DNA of 64,000 nucleotides from JAVBKX01 sp031553835 (lineage in GTDB: Bacteria; Bacteroidota; Bacteroidia; Bacteroidales; Azobacteroidaceae), in contig JAVBKX010000021.1 of NCBI GenBank assembly GCA_031553835.1, positions 1-64,000 on the forward strand. The letters run 5' to 3'. The notes beneath the pieces were generated by a model that did not search any database, had not been told where the DNA came from, and saw only the letters and a list, made by a program, of their open reading frames with translations. The position numbers and the translations under genes were made by a program. How positions within the stretch are numbered: position 1 is the stretch's first letter; the number at the start of each line of letters is the position of its first letter. This document shows, one piece after another, positions 37,145 to 45,914 of this stretch.

Positions 37145-39178
37145 ATGAAAAAATATGATATAATATCCACAGATAAAGACACTTTGAAAAAATGGTATTA
37201 TCTGATGACTCTCGGGCGCGCCATAGACGAAAAAGCGCCGGCATATCTGCTGCAATCATTAGGCTGGTCATATCATGCGCCTTATGCCGGACATGACGGA
37301 ATTCAATTGGCTATCGGACAGGTATTTACAAAAGATCATGATTTTTTGTTTACCTATTACAGGGATTTACTTACCGCTTTGTCGGCAGGACTAACCGCCG
37401 AAGAAATCATCCTGAACGGTATCTCCAAAGCAACCGATTTGACGAGTGGCGGGCGGCACATGTCCAATCATTTCGCTAAACCGGAATGGCATATCGAAGG
37501 AACGTCTTCTGCCGTGGCTTCCCACGATTTGCATGCAGTAGGCGTGGCGCGGGCCATGGTTTATTACAAGCACAAAGGGGTAGCCATCACATCGCATGGA
37601 GAAGCTTCTACCTCCGAAGGATATGTATATGAAGCCATTAACGGAGCCAGCACAGAAAAATTGCCCGTCATATTTGTGATTCAGGATAATGGATTCGGAA
37701 TTTCTGTCCCCAAAAGTGAACAAACTGCCAATCGTAAAGCGGCGGATGCTTTCAACGGTTTCAAAAATCTCAAAATCATACATTGCAATGGAAAAGATGT
37801 TTTCGATTCGATGAATGCTATGACTGAAGCCCGCGAATATGCTATTGCCTATCAACGCCCGGTGATCGTGCAGGCTAATTGTGTGCGCATTGGCTCACAT
37901 TCCAATTCCGATAAACAAACGTTGTATCGCGACGAAAACGAATTGGCTTATGTAAAAGCGGCAGATCCTCTGGAAAAATTCAAACGGATGCTACTCCGCT
38001 ATAATCGTTTTTCCAACGATGAATTAACGGCAATCGAAGAAGAGGCTAAAAAAGAATTGAATGCCGCACACCGGAAAGCTATAAGCGCCCCCGACCCGCG
38101 ACCGGAAACCATTACGGATTATGTAATCCCGAAGCCATACATTCCGCAAAAATTTACGGACGGCATTTCAAACCAGGAAGGAGAGAAAAAAAATCTTGTA
38201 ACGGCTATCAATGAAACACTTAAAGCTGAATTCAGGCATAATCCGGATACTTTCCTCTGGGGACAAGATGTGGCCAACAAAGGAAAAGGAGGTGTTTTTA
38301 ACGTTACCAAAGGGATGCAACAGGAATTCGGAAAAGAGCGGGTGTTCAATGCTCCTATCGCTGAAGAATATATTGTTGGAACAGCCAACGGCATGAGCCG
38401 TTTCGATCCCAACATCCGGATTGTGATCGAAGGCGCCGAATTTGCCGATTATTTTTGGCCGGCCATGAACCAGTTCATGATAACGACCCACGAATATTGG
38501 CGCAGCAATGGGAAATTTTCGCCCAATATTACGCTACGACTGGCTTCCGGAGGATATATCGGAGGCGGACTCTATCACTCACAAAATATAGAAGGAACAT
38601 TAACTACATTTCCGGGAGTAAGGATTGTATATCCGTCTTTTGCCGACGATGCAGCCGGCTTATTGCGTACCAGTATGCGCTCCGAAGGTTTTACCGTGTT
38701 TATGGAGCCAAAAGCTTTATATAATGCTGTGGATGCGGCCGCTTTTATTCCCGGAGATTTTGAGGTGCCTTTCGGCAAAGCGCGTATCCGAAGGGAAGGT
38801 AGCGACTTAAGCATCATCACCTACGGCAATACAACGCATTTGTGTTTAAAAACGGCAGAACGGTTGGCAAAAGAATACAATTGGAGCGTGGAAGTATTGG
38901 ATATCCGGTCGTTGATTCCATTGGACAAAGAAAGCATTTTCAATTCCGTAAAAAAAACGAGTAAAGCGCTGATTGTTCACGAAGATAAAGTTTTCTCCGG
39001 ATTTGGAGCGGAAATAGCCGCCATCATAGGGACGGAAATGTTCTGCTATTTAGATGCTCCGGTACAGCGGGTGGGATCAACCTTTACTCCGGTGGCTTTC
39101 AATCCCATCCTTGAAAAAGCGATATTGCCGGACATGGAGAGAATTTATAATGCAGCAAAAAAATTGTTGGAATATTAA
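37145..39178 (+). CDS. 2-oxoacid dehydrogenase E1, fused alpha and beta subunits
   Basis: 677 residues. The E1-alpha part (about 1-330) carries YRDLLTALSAG, GGRHMSNHFA and the thiamine-diphosphate motif HGEASTSEG followed by QDNGFGIS. The E1-beta part (about 345-677) carries GQDVANKGKGGVFNVTKG, NAPIAEEYIVG, EGAEFADYFWPAMNQ and a C-terminal transketolase-like domain (VLDIRSLIPLD). It decarboxylates a 2-oxo acid, probably branched-chain, onto lipoyl-E2. Fusion of alpha and beta in one chain is common in Bacteroidota. The gene starts 17 bp after E2 and is followed by a terminator. Confidence 0.9.
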   Translation: MKKYDIISTDKDTLKKWYYLMTLGRAIDEKAPAYLLQSLGWSYHAPYAGHDGIQLAIGQVFTKDHDFLFTYYRDLLTALSAGLTAEEIILNGISKATDLTSGGRHMSNHFAKPEWHIEGTSSAVASHDLHAVGVARAMVYYKHKGVAITSHGEASTSEGYVYEAINGASTEKLPVIFVIQDNGFGISVPKSEQTANRKAADAFNGFKNLKIIHCNGKDVFDSMNAMTEAREYAIAYQRPVIVQANCVRIGSHSNSDKQTLYRDENELAYVKAADPLEKFKRMLLRYNRFSNDELTAIEEEAKKELNAAHRKAISAPDPRPETITDYVIPKPYIPQKFTDGISNQEGEKKNLVTAINETLKAEFRHNPDTFLWGQDVANKGKGGVFNVTKGMQQEFGKERVFNAPIAEEYIVGTANGMSRFDPNIRIVIEGAEFADYFWPAMNQFMITTHEYWRSNGKFSPNITLRLASGGYIGGGLYHSQNIEGTLTTFPGVRIVYPSFADDAAGLLRTSMRSEGFTVFMEPKALYNAVDAAAFIPGDFEVPFGKARIRREGSDLSIITYGNTTHLCLKTAERLAKEYNWSVEVLDIRSLIPLDKESIFNSVKKTSKALIVHEDKVFSGFGAEIAAIIGTEMFCYLDAPVQRVGSTFTPVAFNPILEKAILPDMERIYNAAKKLLEY

Positions 39179-39180
39179 CA

Positions 39181-39209
39181 CCCCCTCAATTCCCTTCAGG
39201 GGGACTTTT
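39181..39209 (+). terminator. Terminator after the E1 gene
   Basis: CCCCCT (39181-39186) pairs with AGGGGG (39198-39203), then a T-run. It sits only 2 bp after the E1 stop and 12 bp before the flavodoxin start, so readthrough to flavodoxin may be partial. Confidence 0.7.
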
Positions 39210-39220
39210 TTATATACGTC

Positions 39221-39733
39221 ATGAAAAAAATAGGATTATTTTACGGAACTGAAACAGTAAAGACAGCGGAGGCAGCTGCCAAAATACAGGCTGCATTAGG
39301 AAACGTCAAAACAGACATCATCCCTGTTGAAAAAGCGGAGCCAAAAGATTTTGAAAAGTACGAACTGATCATTGCAGGCGTTTCCACCTGGTTCGACGGA
39401 GAATTGCCGACTTATTGGGACGAAATCATTCCGGCATTGAAAAGCGTGCAACTCAATGGGAAAAAAGTGGCGATCTTCGGTTTGGGAGATCAGGTAAATT
39501 ATCCGGATAATTTTGCAGATGGAGTCGGAATGCTGGCGGATATTTTTGAAAAATGCGGCGCTACTTTAACCGGCTTTACATTGACTACCGATTATCAGTT
39601 CAATCAATCATTAGCGACAAGAGGACATCAGTTTGCCGGTTTAATATTGGATTTTGAAAATCAGGCGGAATTGACCGACGAACGGATCAAAAATTGGGTG
39701 GAACAATTGAAGCAGGAATCCGGCGTTTTTTAA
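39221..39733 (+). CDS. fldA: Flavodoxin
   Basis: 170 residues, long-chain type. FMN phosphate-binding loop at the N-terminus (LFYGTETVKTAE; the family loop is usually TxTGxT), and the flavin-binding STWFDGELP and GLGDQVNYPDNF segments. Electron carrier that can replace ferredoxin under iron limitation. It directly follows the oxoacid dehydrogenase operon. Confidence 0.92.
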   Translation: MKKIGLFYGTETVKTAEAAAKIQAALGNVKTDIIPVEKAEPKDFEKYELIIAGVSTWFDGELPTYWDEIIPALKSVQLNGKKVAIFGLGDQVNYPDNFADGVGMLADIFEKCGATLTGFTLTTDYQFNQSLATRGHQFAGLILDFENQAELTDERIKNWVEQLKQESGVF

Positions 39734-39784
39734 TCGAACAAAAATATTTGCGGTTGCACTGAGGTGAAAGATCGCTTTTTATTA

Positions 39785-39792
39785 TACCTTTG
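39785..39792 (+). promoter_or_regulatory. Promoter -7 box for the VOC gene
   Basis: TACCTTTG matches TAnnTTTG, 32 bp before the ATG at 39825. Confidence 0.5.
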
Positions 39793-39824
39793 ACAACATT
39801 TATTTTATTAAATTTTTAAAAATT

Positions 39825-40250
39825 ATGGCTACAGTAAATTGTTATTTAACATTTGAAGGCTCCTGCGAAGCGGCTTTCAATTTTTACAAATCAGTATTCG
39901 GAGGTGAATTTACTTATGTTGGACGCTATAAAGACATGCCGTCGGCCGAACACCCTATTCCCGATGCTTTGAAAGATAAAATTATGCACATCAGCTTGCC
40001 TATCAGCAAAGAAACATCTTTATACGGAGCTGATATGATGGAAGAACTTGGATACAAACCCACCTTTGGTGATAATATCTCTCTGTCTGTCAGCGTGGAT
40101 AAGGAAGACGAGGCGAAACGGATTTTTAATGGTCTTGCTGCGGGAGGAACAGTAACGATGCCGTTGGAAAAAACGTTTTGGGCTCCTCTTTTCGGTATGT
40201 TGACTGATCAATTTGGAATTAATTGGATGGTCAGTTACGAGCAAAGATAA
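39825..40250 (+). CDS. VOC superfamily protein, PhnB-like
   Basis: 141 residues, one glyoxalase/bleomycin-resistance fold. NCYLTFEGSCEAAFNFYKSVFGGE at the N-terminus and MLTDQFGINWMV at the end are typical of PhnB-like proteins. The third stretch (MHISLPI, SLYGADM) carries a His that may bind metal. Function unknown; single-gene unit. Confidence 0.85.
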   Translation: MATVNCYLTFEGSCEAAFNFYKSVFGGEFTYVGRYKDMPSAEHPIPDALKDKIMHISLPISKETSLYGADMMEELGYKPTFGDNISLSVSVDKEDEAKRIFNGLAAGGTVTMPLEKTFWAPLFGMLTDQFGINWMVSYEQR

Positions 40251-40260
40251 AGCAAAAAAA

Positions 40261-40310
40261 AAAATACGAATTACGAAGCCGTGTTATAACTTCGTAATTC
40301 GTATTTTTTT
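40261..40310. terminator. Bidirectional terminator with 18-bp stem
   Basis: A run of A, then TACGAATTACGAAG (up to 40278) pairs perfectly with CTTCGTAATTCGTA (from 40290), followed by a T-run. It works for both the rightward VOC gene and the leftward gene at 40328. The CGAATTACGA core recurs in the terminator at 53574-53650. Confidence 0.85.
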
Positions 40311-40327
40311 GTTATTCGTAATCAAGT

Positions 40328-40852
40328 CTATTTCCCTGGTTCTCTAGCGCCATCCCGGCCTCTGGGTCTTTCCAACATTTGCCGTGCAAACCGTTGTTCC
40401 GCCCGTTGGTATTTGAATACTTTTTCAGCCGGGAGGACTTTCAACATCCGGTCGAAGTATAATTCATCCAATTCGGCCTCTTTCACTTTGATCGCTGCAT
40501 TAGCTTTGATCATCTTAGCATACTCTTCATCAGAAACTGTTTCTTTATTTCTGATTTTTTCAAAAACAGGCCGCATTTCTTCCCGGTTCGCTTTGTTCAA
40601 TTCAAATTTTTTCTCTTGCAACTCATTGCAAATCGGCCAAAACGCCTGCGCTTCTTTTTCCGTCAGATCCAGTGCATCCGTAATGTAAGCAACACGCTTT
40701 GCTTTAAATTCCTCAAAACGTTCTTTCCGTTCCTGGTCTCGTTGTTCCGTCCGCTCTTGTTTGCGGTTGTCTTTCTCTTTCTTCTCCTGAGCAGAAACGC
40801 TCAAAGAGGTAGCGATTGAAATGATGATCGCTAAAAATACATACTTTTTCAT
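40328..40852 (-). CDS. Small periplasmic Spy/CpxP-like protein
   Basis: 174 residues starting at 40852 (MKKYVFLAIIIS); the frame extends upstream to 40882 but would overlap the previous gene. Signal peptide to SVSAQ. The mature part is very charged (KEKKEKDNRKQERTEQRDQ) and helical, with ALDLTEKEAQAFWPICNELQ, a motif resembling the LTxxQ-type repeat of Spy/CpxP stress proteins. Last gene of the ECF sigma operon, so probably part of an envelope stress response. Confidence 0.65.
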   Translation of the reverse strand: MKKYVFLAIIISIATSLSVSAQEKKEKDNRKQERTEQRDQERKERFEEFKAKRVAYITDALDLTEKEAQAFWPICNELQEKKFELNKANREEMRPVFEKIRNKETVSDEEYAKMIKANAAIKVKEAELDELYFDRMLKVLPAEKVFKYQRAEQRFARQMLERPRGRDGAREPGK

Positions 40853-40874
40853 AAAACTCATGTTAAAATATTGC

Positions 40875-41219
40875 TTAATCATTTACCTCGTAATCTTCGT
40901 AATTATACATTGTTTCATGGTATTCCGCATCAACATATTGATTCTCGTAGTAAGTATAAAAGACTTCAATATCGGAAGTGGAGACTTCACCGTTTTCCGA
41001 CAGGATATTGCTTCCCGCGTCGGGACGAACAAATACTTTGACCATAAGGGCGATTCCTGCAAACATAGCGGCCATGTAAGCCCAGGGTTTTATTTTGTCC
41101 CACAAAGAAACAACCGGAGTTTCCACCTTTTCTTTTTCGGGCAGACAGGAAATAATTTGTTCTGGTAAATTTTCAAAATAACCGGAAGGAGTCTTGAATG
41201 GATTACTTTTATCGATCAT
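40875..41219 (-). CDS. Small membrane protein in the ECF sigma operon, putative anti-sigma factor
   Basis: 114 residues. N-terminal cytoplasmic stretch KSNPFKTPSGYFENLPEQI, one membrane span (about 46-63, AYMAAMFAGIALMVKVFV), acidic C-terminus rich in Tyr and Glu. It has no recognisable zinc anti-sigma motif. Its place directly after the ECF sigma gene and single span fit an anti-sigma or sensor role; that is inference only. The NPFKTPSGYFENLP motif is conserved in Bacteroidales neighbours of this sigma factor. Confidence 0.6.
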   Translation of the reverse strand: MIDKSNPFKTPSGYFENLPEQIISCLPEKEKVETPVVSLWDKIKPWAYMAAMFAGIALMVKVFVRPDAGSNILSENGEVSTSDIEVFYTYYENQYVDAEYHETMYNYEDYEVND

Positions 41220-41278
41220 ATCCGTAAATTCAAAATTGGTTCAACTACGAAAATAAGACTACTTATTTTCAGAAAGGT

Positions 41279-41836
41279 TTAATGTTCTTCTGTAAAAAAT
41301 TTCTCAATTTTTTTTGCAGCATGGTGGTAAGACGCTTTCAGCGCGCCGATCGAAGTACCTAAAATTTCCGATATTTCTTCATAAGGTAATTCTTCATAAT
41401 AGCGCATATTGAAAACAAGACGCTGTTTCTCAGGCAAAGAAAGGATCGCCTGTTGCAATTTCAGTTGCAAATCATCTCCATCAAAATATTCGTCGCCCTC
41501 CAATTTGCCGATGAGAAATACATCGGTATCATCAATGGAAATATTGTTGAGCGCCCGTTGTTTATTCAGGAAATTAATACATTCATTGATCGCGATTTTA
41601 TAGAGCCAGGTTGACAATTTGGCTTCACCCCGGAACAAATCGATATTCAGCCACGCCTTTATAAACGTATTCTGCACGATATCATTGGTATCTTCGTGCG
41701 AAAGCACCATTTTCCGGATATGCCAATACAGTTTTTCGCTGTAATAACGAACCACCTGGCTAAAAGCAGCTTTTTGAGTATCTGCATTGTCGCTCTTCAA
41801 CCGGGCCAGGATATCCTTTTCATTATACAATTGCAT
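41279..41836 (-). CDS. RNA polymerase ECF sigma factor
   Basis: 185 residues. Region 2 (about 25-90) includes DTNDIVQNTFIKAWLNI and STWLYKIAINECINF; region 4 (about 125-180) includes LPEKQRLVFNMRYYEELPYEEISEILGTSIGALKASYHHA. It should direct RNA polymerase to its own regulon under envelope or redox stress. Leads a three-gene operon with a membrane protein and a Spy-like protein. The -7 box TACTTTTG lies 20 bp upstream. Confidence 0.9.
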   Translation of the reverse strand: MQLYNEKDILARLKSDNADTQKAAFSQVVRYYSEKLYWHIRKMVLSHEDTNDIVQNTFIKAWLNIDLFRGEAKLSTWLYKIAINECINFLNKQRALNNISIDDTDVFLIGKLEGDEYFDGDDLQLKLQQAILSLPEKQRLVFNMRYYEELPYEEISEILGTSIGALKASYHHAAKKIEKFFTEEH

Positions 41837-41856
41837 CTGTTGTAATTTTGTGTTGG

Positions 41857-41864
41857 CAAAAGTA
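41857..41864 (-). promoter_or_regulatory. Promoter -7 box for the ECF sigma operon
   Basis: Minus strand TACTTTTG matches TAnnTTTG, 20 bp upstream of the sigma factor ATG and just after the groEL terminator. Confidence 0.5.
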
Positions 41865-41886
41865 ATAAAAGAATGAAGACAATGAA

Positions 41887-41940
41887 AAAAATGAAAGGAA
41901 TGAAAAGAATTAGTTTCATTCTCTTCATTCCTTCATTATT
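41887..41940 (-). terminator. groEL terminator
   Basis: On the minus strand an approximately 20-bp imperfect stem made of AATGAAGGAATGAA-type sequence and its complement is followed by a run of seven T. It lies just after the groEL stop. The stem is built from an AATGAA-rich sequence that recurs in other spacers of the window. Confidence 0.65.
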
Positions 41941-41958
41941 GAATTGTTTGATGTCGGA

Positions 41959-43593
41959 TTACATCATGCCACCCATGCCGCCACCCATCGGAGGCATAGC
42001 AGGAGCTGCATTTTCTTCTTTCTTTTCAGCGATTACGCATTCGGTAGTCAGGAACATTCCGGCGATAGATGCTGCATTTTCCAAGGCTACGCGGGTAACT
42101 TTTGTCGGGTCGATCACACCTGCGGCATACAAGTTTTCGTAAATATCTTTGCGGGCATTGTAACCGAAATCAGCTTTGCCTTCTTTTACTTTTTGTACCA
42201 CTACAGCGCCTTCTTTTCCTGCGTTGGCAACGATTTGGCGAAGCGGCTCTTCGATTGCACGTTTGATGATTTCGATACCGGTTGTTTCGTCTTCGTTTTC
42301 TCCTTTCAGATTTTCCAAAGCGGAAATAGCACGGATATAAGCGATACCACCTCCCGGTACAGTGCCTTCTTCGATAGCAGCACGGGTAGCGCTCAATGCA
42401 TCGTCCACGCGGTCTTTCTTTTCTTTCATTTCCACTTCGGAAGGAGCGCCTACGTAAAGGACAGCCACACCTCCGGCTAATTTAGCCAAACGTTCCTGTA
42501 ATTTTTCGCGATCGTAATCGGAAGTTGTATTTTCGATTTGCACCTTGATTTGAGATACGCGGTTGGCAATAGCGTCTTTGTTGCCGGCACCGTTGACAAT
42601 CACCGTATTGTCTTTGTTTACCGTCACTTTTTCCGCACGACCCAACATATCAAGTGTTGCAGTTTCCAACTTCAATCCTTTTTCTTCGGAAATTACGATA
42701 CCACCGGTCAATACAGCAATGTCTTCCAACATTTCTTTGCGACGGTCGCCAAATCCAGGAGCTTTCACGGCACAGATTTTCAATCCTGCGCGCAAACGGT
42801 TCACTACCAACGTAGTCAACGCTTCGCCTTCCATATCTTCTGAGATAATCAAAAGAGGACGGCTGGTTTGTACGGCTGCTTCCAACAACGGAAGAATTTC
42901 CTTCAGGCTGGAGATTTTTTTGTCATGGATCAGGATGTATGGATTTTCCATTTCCGCTTCCATTTTTTCGGTATTGGTCACGAAATAAGCAGAAAGATAG
43001 CCGCGGTCGAATTGCATACCTTCTACTACATCTACATAGGTATCGGTACCTTTCGCTTCTTCAACAGTGATTACGCCTTCTTTTTTTACTTTTTGCATCG
43101 CTTCGGCAATCAATTTTCCGATGGTTTCATCGCCATTAGCAGAAATTTTAGCTACATTTTCGATTTTTCCGAAATCGTCGCCAACAGCTTGTGATTGTGA
43201 TTGCAGGTTCTTTACAACAGCAGCAACCGCTTTGTCGATACCACGTTTCAAATCCATAGGATTAGCGCCTGCGGTAACATTTTTCAATCCTACTCCAATA
43301 ATAGACTGAGCCAATACGGTGGCAGTAGTAGTACCATCTCCGGCATCGTCATTGGTTTTAGAAGCCACTTCTTTTACCAATTGAGCGCCCATATTTTGGA
43401 ATGCGTCGGTCAATTCCACTTCTTTTGCAACAGTAACTCCGTCTTTTGTGATTTGCGGAGCGCCGAATTTCTTTTCGATAATTACGTTACGACCTTTAGG
43501 TCCTAATGTTACTTTTACTGCATTTGCCAATTCATCCACGCCTTTTTTCAATTGGTCGCGGGCATCCATTTCAAATTTTATTTCTTTTGCCAT
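41959..43593 (-). CDS. groEL: Chaperonin GroEL
   Basis: 544 residues of the standard Cpn60 sequence: starts MAKEIKFEMDAR, has VTLGPKGRNVI, ATP-site GDGTTTATVLAQSI, and ends in the flexible GGM tail (MPPMGGGMGGMM). Folds proteins in a double-ring cage with GroES. Forms an operon with groES, 91 bp downstream of it. No CIRCE operator was seen upstream, consistent with a different heat-shock control in Bacteroidota. Confidence 0.98.
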   Translation of the reverse strand: MAKEIKFEMDARDQLKKGVDELANAVKVTLGPKGRNVIIEKKFGAPQITKDGVTVAKEVELTDAFQNMGAQLVKEVASKTNDDAGDGTTTATVLAQSIIGVGLKNVTAGANPMDLKRGIDKAVAAVVKNLQSQSQAVGDDFGKIENVAKISANGDETIGKLIAEAMQKVKKEGVITVEEAKGTDTYVDVVEGMQFDRGYLSAYFVTNTEKMEAEMENPYILIHDKKISSLKEILPLLEAAVQTSRPLLIISEDMEGEALTTLVVNRLRAGLKICAVKAPGFGDRRKEMLEDIAVLTGGIVISEEKGLKLETATLDMLGRAEKVTVNKDNTVIVNGAGNKDAIANRVSQIKVQIENTTSDYDREKLQERLAKLAGGVAVLYVGAPSEVEMKEKKDRVDDALSATRAAIEEGTVPGGGIAYIRAISALENLKGENEDETTGIEIIKRAIEEPLRQIVANAGKEGAVVVQKVKEGKADFGYNARKDIYENLYAAGVIDPTKVTRVALENAASIAGMFLTTECVIAEKKEENAAPAMPPMGGGMGGMM

Positions 43594-43684
43594 GATTGTA
43601 TATTTTTTAGAATGAAATAATTAAAACAATGAAAAATGAAGAAATTATTTTCATTTCTGTCATTTCCTTCATTTATTAATTGAA

Positions 43685-43954
43685 TTAAATTATCGCTAAA
43701 ATATCGGATTGACGCATGATTAAATACTTTTCGCCTTCCAACTCGATTTCTGTTCCGGCATATTTGCCATACAGCACCTGGTCTCCTTTTTTTACGACCA
43801 TATCCTCATCTTTTGTGCCGTTTCCTACCGCCAATACTTCGCCTTTCAACGGTTTTTCTTTTGCTGTGTCGGGAATAATGATGCCACTCACCGTTTTCTC
43901 TTCTGCAGGAGCCGGTTTTACCAGCACTCTGTCTGCTAATGGTTTAATGTTCAT
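43685..43954 (-). CDS. groES: Co-chaperonin GroES
   Basis: 89 residues. NIKPLADRVLVKPAPAEEK at the start; mobile loop TVSGIIIPDTAKEKP; GEVLAVGNG. Lid of the GroEL cage. First gene of the operon. Confidence 0.97.
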   Translation of the reverse strand: MNIKPLADRVLVKPAPAEEKTVSGIIIPDTAKEKPLKGEVLAVGNGTKDEDMVVKKGDQVLYGKYAGTEIELEGEKYLIMRQSDILAII

Positions 43955-44089
43955 GACTTAAAAACTTTGATATTATTAATTATTATGAAAATAAAAATAA
44001 GGAGCAACCCCGGAAGGTTTGCATTTCTGGATGATCTAAAACTATGCCAAAAAGGAAAGTCTGACAAACTTGCAGAAAACGGTTTGAGC

Positions 44090-44141
44090 GCAAAGACACA
44101 AAGACACGAATAAAAATCCGGATTATACTTTGTGTTTTTGC
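44090..44141 (-). terminator. Hairpin between hisS and groES
   Basis: GCAAAGACACAAAG (44090-44103) pairs imperfectly with CTTTGTGTTTTTGC (44128-44141). It lies after the hisS stop in the leftward direction, before groES. A related AAGACACAAGG string occurs upstream of ilvE near 49566. Confidence 0.5.
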
Positions 44142-44157
44142 AGCTTGCGTTAAAAAG

Positions 44158-45525
44158 TCAAAGTAGCTCTATTAGAGATAAGGTAATATCCTGCATGCTT
44201 ACGTCTTTTTGTTCTCCGGATACCATATTCTTTACTGTGGCTACACCTGATATCATTTCATTTTCGCCTATCAATATGACATACGGAATCTTATTACTAT
44301 CAGCATACGACAGTTGCTTTTTCATCTTAGCCGCTTCAGGATATAATTCCGCTTTCACTCCCGCTTTACGTAATTGATGTAACATTGGCAAAATATATTC
44401 TTCTTCCTTTGTCCCGAAATTTACAAACATTACTTGTGTAGATTGCATGGAATCGGCAGGATACAGATCCAACTGATTCAACACATCAAAAATACGATCG
44501 GCGCCGAAAGAAATGCCGACACCGGAAACGCCCGGCATGCCAAATACTCCTGTCAAATTGTCGTATCGTCCGCCACCGGTAATACTTCCGATCTGAACAT
44601 CCAACGCTTTTACTTCGAAAATAGCGCCGGTATAATAATTCAAACCACGGGCAAGAGTCAAGTCCAATTCAAGTTCACAAGCAATTTTCAGCAAATCAAG
44701 TTTATCAAGGATGTATTCGATTTCTTCCACGCCTTTTATTCCGGTTTCGGAAGAAAACAATACGGTTTTCAGTGTCGCTAATTTTTCCCGGTTGGTGCCG
44801 CTCAATAAAATAATCGGCTGTAGTTGTTGGATTGCCTGTTCTGAAATCCCTTTGGATGCTAATTCGATATTGACATTTTCCAACCCGATTTTATCCAATT
44901 TATCAATAGCAACCGTGATATCAACAATTTTATCCGAAGCTCCGATAATTTCAGCAATTCCGCTCAATATTTTCCGGTTATTCATCTTAATGCAAACCCG
45001 GATGCCAAACCGTTGATACACTTCGTCCATGATTTGAATCAATTCCACTTCATTTAATAAAGAATCGGAACCGACAACATCGGCATCGCATTGGAAAAAT
45101 TCACGGTAGCGTCCTTTTTGCGGACGGTCGGCGCGCCAAACGGGTTGTATCTGGTAGCGCTTGAACGGAAAGTTGATTTCATTCTGATGCATTACCACGT
45201 AACGGGCAAAAGGAACGGTCAAATCGTAACGCAAGCCTTTTTCGCTGATTTTATTCGTCAATTTTAACGGATTGCGAGCCAACAATTCTTCATTTTGCAC
45301 TCCATCTAAAAAATCGCCCGAATTCAGTATTTTAAAAAGCAATTTATCGCCTTCTTCTCCATATTTACCCATCAAAGTGGACAGATTTTCCATAGCCGGA
45401 GTTTCAATCTGCTTGAACCCGTAAAGATGATATACTTCTCGAATGGTATTGAAAATATAGTTGCGTTTCGACATTTCTTCGGGAGAAAAATCGCGGGTAC
45501 CTTTGGGAATAGACGGTTTTTGCAT
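44158..45525 (-). CDS. hisS: Histidine--tRNA ligase
   Basis: 455 residues. Class II synthetase: KGTRDFSPEEM at the N-terminus, motif 2 near FQCDADVVG, histidine motif LARGLNYYTGAIFEV, motif 3 GVGISFGADRI, and a C-terminal anticodon-binding domain. Charges tRNA-His. The length is normal. Confidence 0.96.
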   Translation of the reverse strand: MQKPSIPKGTRDFSPEEMSKRNYIFNTIREVYHLYGFKQIETPAMENLSTLMGKYGEEGDKLLFKILNSGDFLDGVQNEELLARNPLKLTNKISEKGLRYDLTVPFARYVVMHQNEINFPFKRYQIQPVWRADRPQKGRYREFFQCDADVVGSDSLLNEVELIQIMDEVYQRFGIRVCIKMNNRKILSGIAEIIGASDKIVDITVAIDKLDKIGLENVNIELASKGISEQAIQQLQPIILLSGTNREKLATLKTVLFSSETGIKGVEEIEYILDKLDLLKIACELELDLTLARGLNYYTGAIFEVKALDVQIGSITGGGRYDNLTGVFGMPGVSGVGISFGADRIFDVLNQLDLYPADSMQSTQVMFVNFGTKEEEYILPMLHQLRKAGVKAELYPEAAKMKKQLSYADSNKIPYVILIGENEMISGVATVKNMVSGEQKDVSMQDITLSLIELL

Positions 45526-45576
45526 CGTTTATATACTTGTTAAAGAATTTTAGCGAGCAAAATTACAAAAAAAACG

Positions 45577-45584
45577 TAACTTTG
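45577..45584 (+). promoter_or_regulatory. Promoter -7 box for the DUF4834-mutS unit
   Basis: TAACTTTG matches TAnnTTTG, 22 bp before the DUF4834 ATG and between the divergent hisS and DUF4834 genes. Confidence 0.55.
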
Positions 45585-45606
45585 CCCCTCAATAAATTTT
45601 GTAAAT

Positions 45607-45852
45607 ATGTTCAAATTCTTTTTTGTTATCATACCGCTTATCGTATTATTTTTTATTTTCCTCTTTGGATTTTCTGTTCTGCGAGGAATTTTCCGTTTGA
45701 TGTTCGGTGGCGGACAAGTGCGTAATTCACATTCAGCCCCAGAATCAAAGCAAGAACAGCGTTCATCAAACCACCCTCCTAAAAAGCACGATAAAGTATT
45801 TTCAAAAGAAGATGGGGAGTATGTTGATTATGAAGAAATCAAGGATCAATGA
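45607..45852 (+). CDS. DUF4834 family small membrane protein
   Basis: 81 residues: one N-terminal membrane span (FKFFFVIIPLIVLFFIFLF) and a hydrophilic tail ending in the conserved GEYVDYEEIK. Bacteroidales-specific family of unknown function. It precedes mutS and is probably co-transcribed with it. Confidence 0.8.
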   Translation: MFKFFFVIIPLIVLFFIFLFGFSVLRGIFRLMFGGGQVRNSHSAPESKQEQRSSNHPPKKHDKVFSKEDGEYVDYEEIKDQ

Positions 45853-45914
45853 GGCCGTCTCATTGTTTCATTGTTTCATTATTTTCATTGTTTTAATTTT
45901 AAATTTTAATATTA

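Noticed and set aside
41944..43506. Several long open frames antisense to groEL (up to 178 codons)
   Set aside because: They are shadows of the biased codon use in groEL; no start signals or recognisable protein content.
43955..44157. CIRCE operator before groES
   Set aside because: No TTAGCACTC-N9-GAGTGCTAA-like sequence is present.
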